Origin: Butyrivibrio sp.
GTDB taxonomy: Bacteria; Bacillota; Clostridia; Lachnospirales; Lachnospiraceae
Direction: 5' to 3'
Length of the DNA stretch: 64,000 nucleotides
NCBI RefSeq assembly: GCF_017433805.1
Contig: NZ_JAFRGN010000031.1
Location: 1 to 64,000, forward strand
Each line of letters starts with the position of its first letter. The stretch's first letter is position 1. This document shows, one piece after another, positions 63,131-64,000 of the stretch. Under the pieces are notes generated by a model, which did no database searches, was not told where the DNA came from, and saw nothing but the letters and a program-made list of their open reading frames with translations. Position numbers and translations under genes: made by a program.

Positions 63131-64000
63131 ATGAAAAAAGGTACACTTAAAAAAGTCCTGAGATATGCGGGCAAATATCGTTTCCTTATTTTTGTTTCCA
63201 TGACACTTGCCATTGTGACAGCTCTTTTGTCACTGTATGTGCCTATTCTGGCAGGACGTGCAATTGACCATGTTGTAGGACAGGGAAATGTAGATTTTGA
63301 AACAGTAATTAAGATACTGACAAATATGGCAGTAAGTGTTGCGCTTATTTCTATATGTCAGTGGATAATGAATAAAGCTAATAACAGGATTACTTTTTCT
63401 GTAGTTAGAGACGTTAGAACAGAAGCTTTTGAGAAGCTTCAGAAACTTCCATTCGAGTATCTTGATGCCAAGCAGACAGGAGATATAGTTTCAAGGATTA
63501 TCTCAGATGTTGATCTGTTTTCTGATGGATTACTTATGGGCTTTACTCAGCTCTTTACAGGAGTTGTGACTATCGTTGGAACTTTGGTGTTCATGTTCTA
63601 TCTGAACTTCAAGATAGCAATCGTAGTTGTTGTGCTGACTCCGCTTTCTCTTTTTGTAGCTAAGTTTGTCGCAGACAGATCCTTTAAGCTTTTCAAGGTT
63701 CAGAGTGAAGCACGTGGAGATCAGACTTCCTTTATAGACGAGATGGTTGGAAATCTTTCAGTTGTTAAGGCTTTTGCTCATGAAGATGAGAATATGGAAG
63801 TGTTTGATGGAATCAATGACAGGCTTGAAACAGCCAGCATTAAAGCCACATTTATTTCTTCACTTACCAATCCTGGAACCAGATTTATCAACAATATAGT
63901 TTATGCCGCGGTTGCTCTGTTTGGAGCTTTTGCCTGCATCGCAGGTGGAATGACTATAGGAGGACTTACAATCTTCCTTAGTTATGCTAACCAGTACACT
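63131..64000 (+). CDS. ABC exporter second half-transporter (partial, runs off window)
   Basis: The frame starts at ATG 63131 (ribosome site GGAGG, seven bases upstream) and stays open for 290 codons to the end of the window. The visible part is an ABC exporter membrane domain (GKYRFLIFVSMTLAIVTALL, then AKQTGDIVSRIISDVDLFSDG and DEMVGNLSVVKAFAHEDEN). The nucleotide-binding domain lies outside. As heterodimer partner it should carry the catalytic glutamate. Confidence 0.93.
   Translation, partial: MKKGTLKKVLRYAGKYRFLIFVSMTLAIVTALLSLYVPILAGRAIDHVVGQGNVDFETVIKILTNMAVSVALISICQWIMNKANNRITFSVVRDVRTEAFEKLQKLPFEYLDAKQTGDIVSRIISDVDLFSDGLLMGFTQLFTGVVTIVGTLVFMFYLNFKIAIVVVVLTPLSLFVAKFVADRSFKLFKVQSEARGDQTSFIDEMVGNLSVVKAFAHEDENMEVFDGINDRLETASIKATFISSLTNPGTRFINNIVYAAVALFGAFACIAGGMTIGGLTIFLSYANQYT

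Overview
The window looks like the chromosome of a low-GC, motile or formerly motile anaerobic Firmicute of the family Lachnospiraceae, most like Butyrivibrio/Pseudobutyrivibrio. This rests on gene content and codon style (strong GGAGG ribosome sites; FeoAAB, RNase Y, YtfJ, a flagellin-like protein and a Lachnospiraceae-type U32-RodA-PBP order) and is an inference, since no rRNA or tRNA gene is present. No insertion sequence, prophage, CRISPR array or tRNA was seen.

1-7.9 kb is the accessory part. A HerA-like ATPase (minus strand) is followed by two probable small RNAs, both on the minus strand with C-rich loops, on either side of a small membrane protein. Next is a short flagellin-like protein whose leader carries a run of small GGA-loop hairpins of the kind bound by CsrA. 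Positions 4155-7678 hold a lasso-peptide-like RiPP locus: an HPr-kinase-like protein, an asparagine-synthetase-like cyclase whose glutaminase cysteine is replaced by serine, and two short precursor-like ORFs. Both precursors share a W-x2-[P/A]-x-I-x7-T-E leader and end in serine. The usual B1 (RRE) and B2 (protease) partners are not visible.

7.9-20.6 kb carries a SulP anion transporter, a PIN-PhoH ATPase, a four-gene CUT1 sugar ABC operon ending in a lipoprotein, a 176-bp palindromic repeat element, an RNase-J-like metallo-hydrolase, and a ferrous iron operon (feoA-feoA-feoB plus a Cys-rich small membrane protein). The iron operon has three identical-pattern operators, GTTAG-N6-CTAAC, suited to a DtxR-family repressor; such a regulator is encoded at 59.5 kb.

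20.6-40.2 kb is mainly amino-acid biosynthesis: argH, asd, ilvN, ilvC, leuC, leuD and ilvE. Interspersed are a degenerate ATPase-nuclease protein overlapping a topoisomerase III with five C-terminal zinc repeats, a hexapeptide-repeat acyltransferase-like protein, a YfhO membrane protein, a GT2 glycosyltransferase, an Mrp Fe-S carrier ATPase and an AI-2E family transporter.

40.2-64 kb is housekeeping: a PlsC-like acyltransferase, ruvA, ruvB, zapA, a U32 peptidase-family protein, a RodA/FtsW-PBP pair with an unusual coding overlap, a DUF2953-ytfJ pair, recA (two LexA boxes), recX, a solute-binding lipoprotein directly followed by a chemoreceptor, rny, an acyltransferase-3 protein (minus strand), a DtxR-family regulator, an RsmF-like rRNA methyltransferase, and a heterodimeric ABC exporter whose second half runs off the window.
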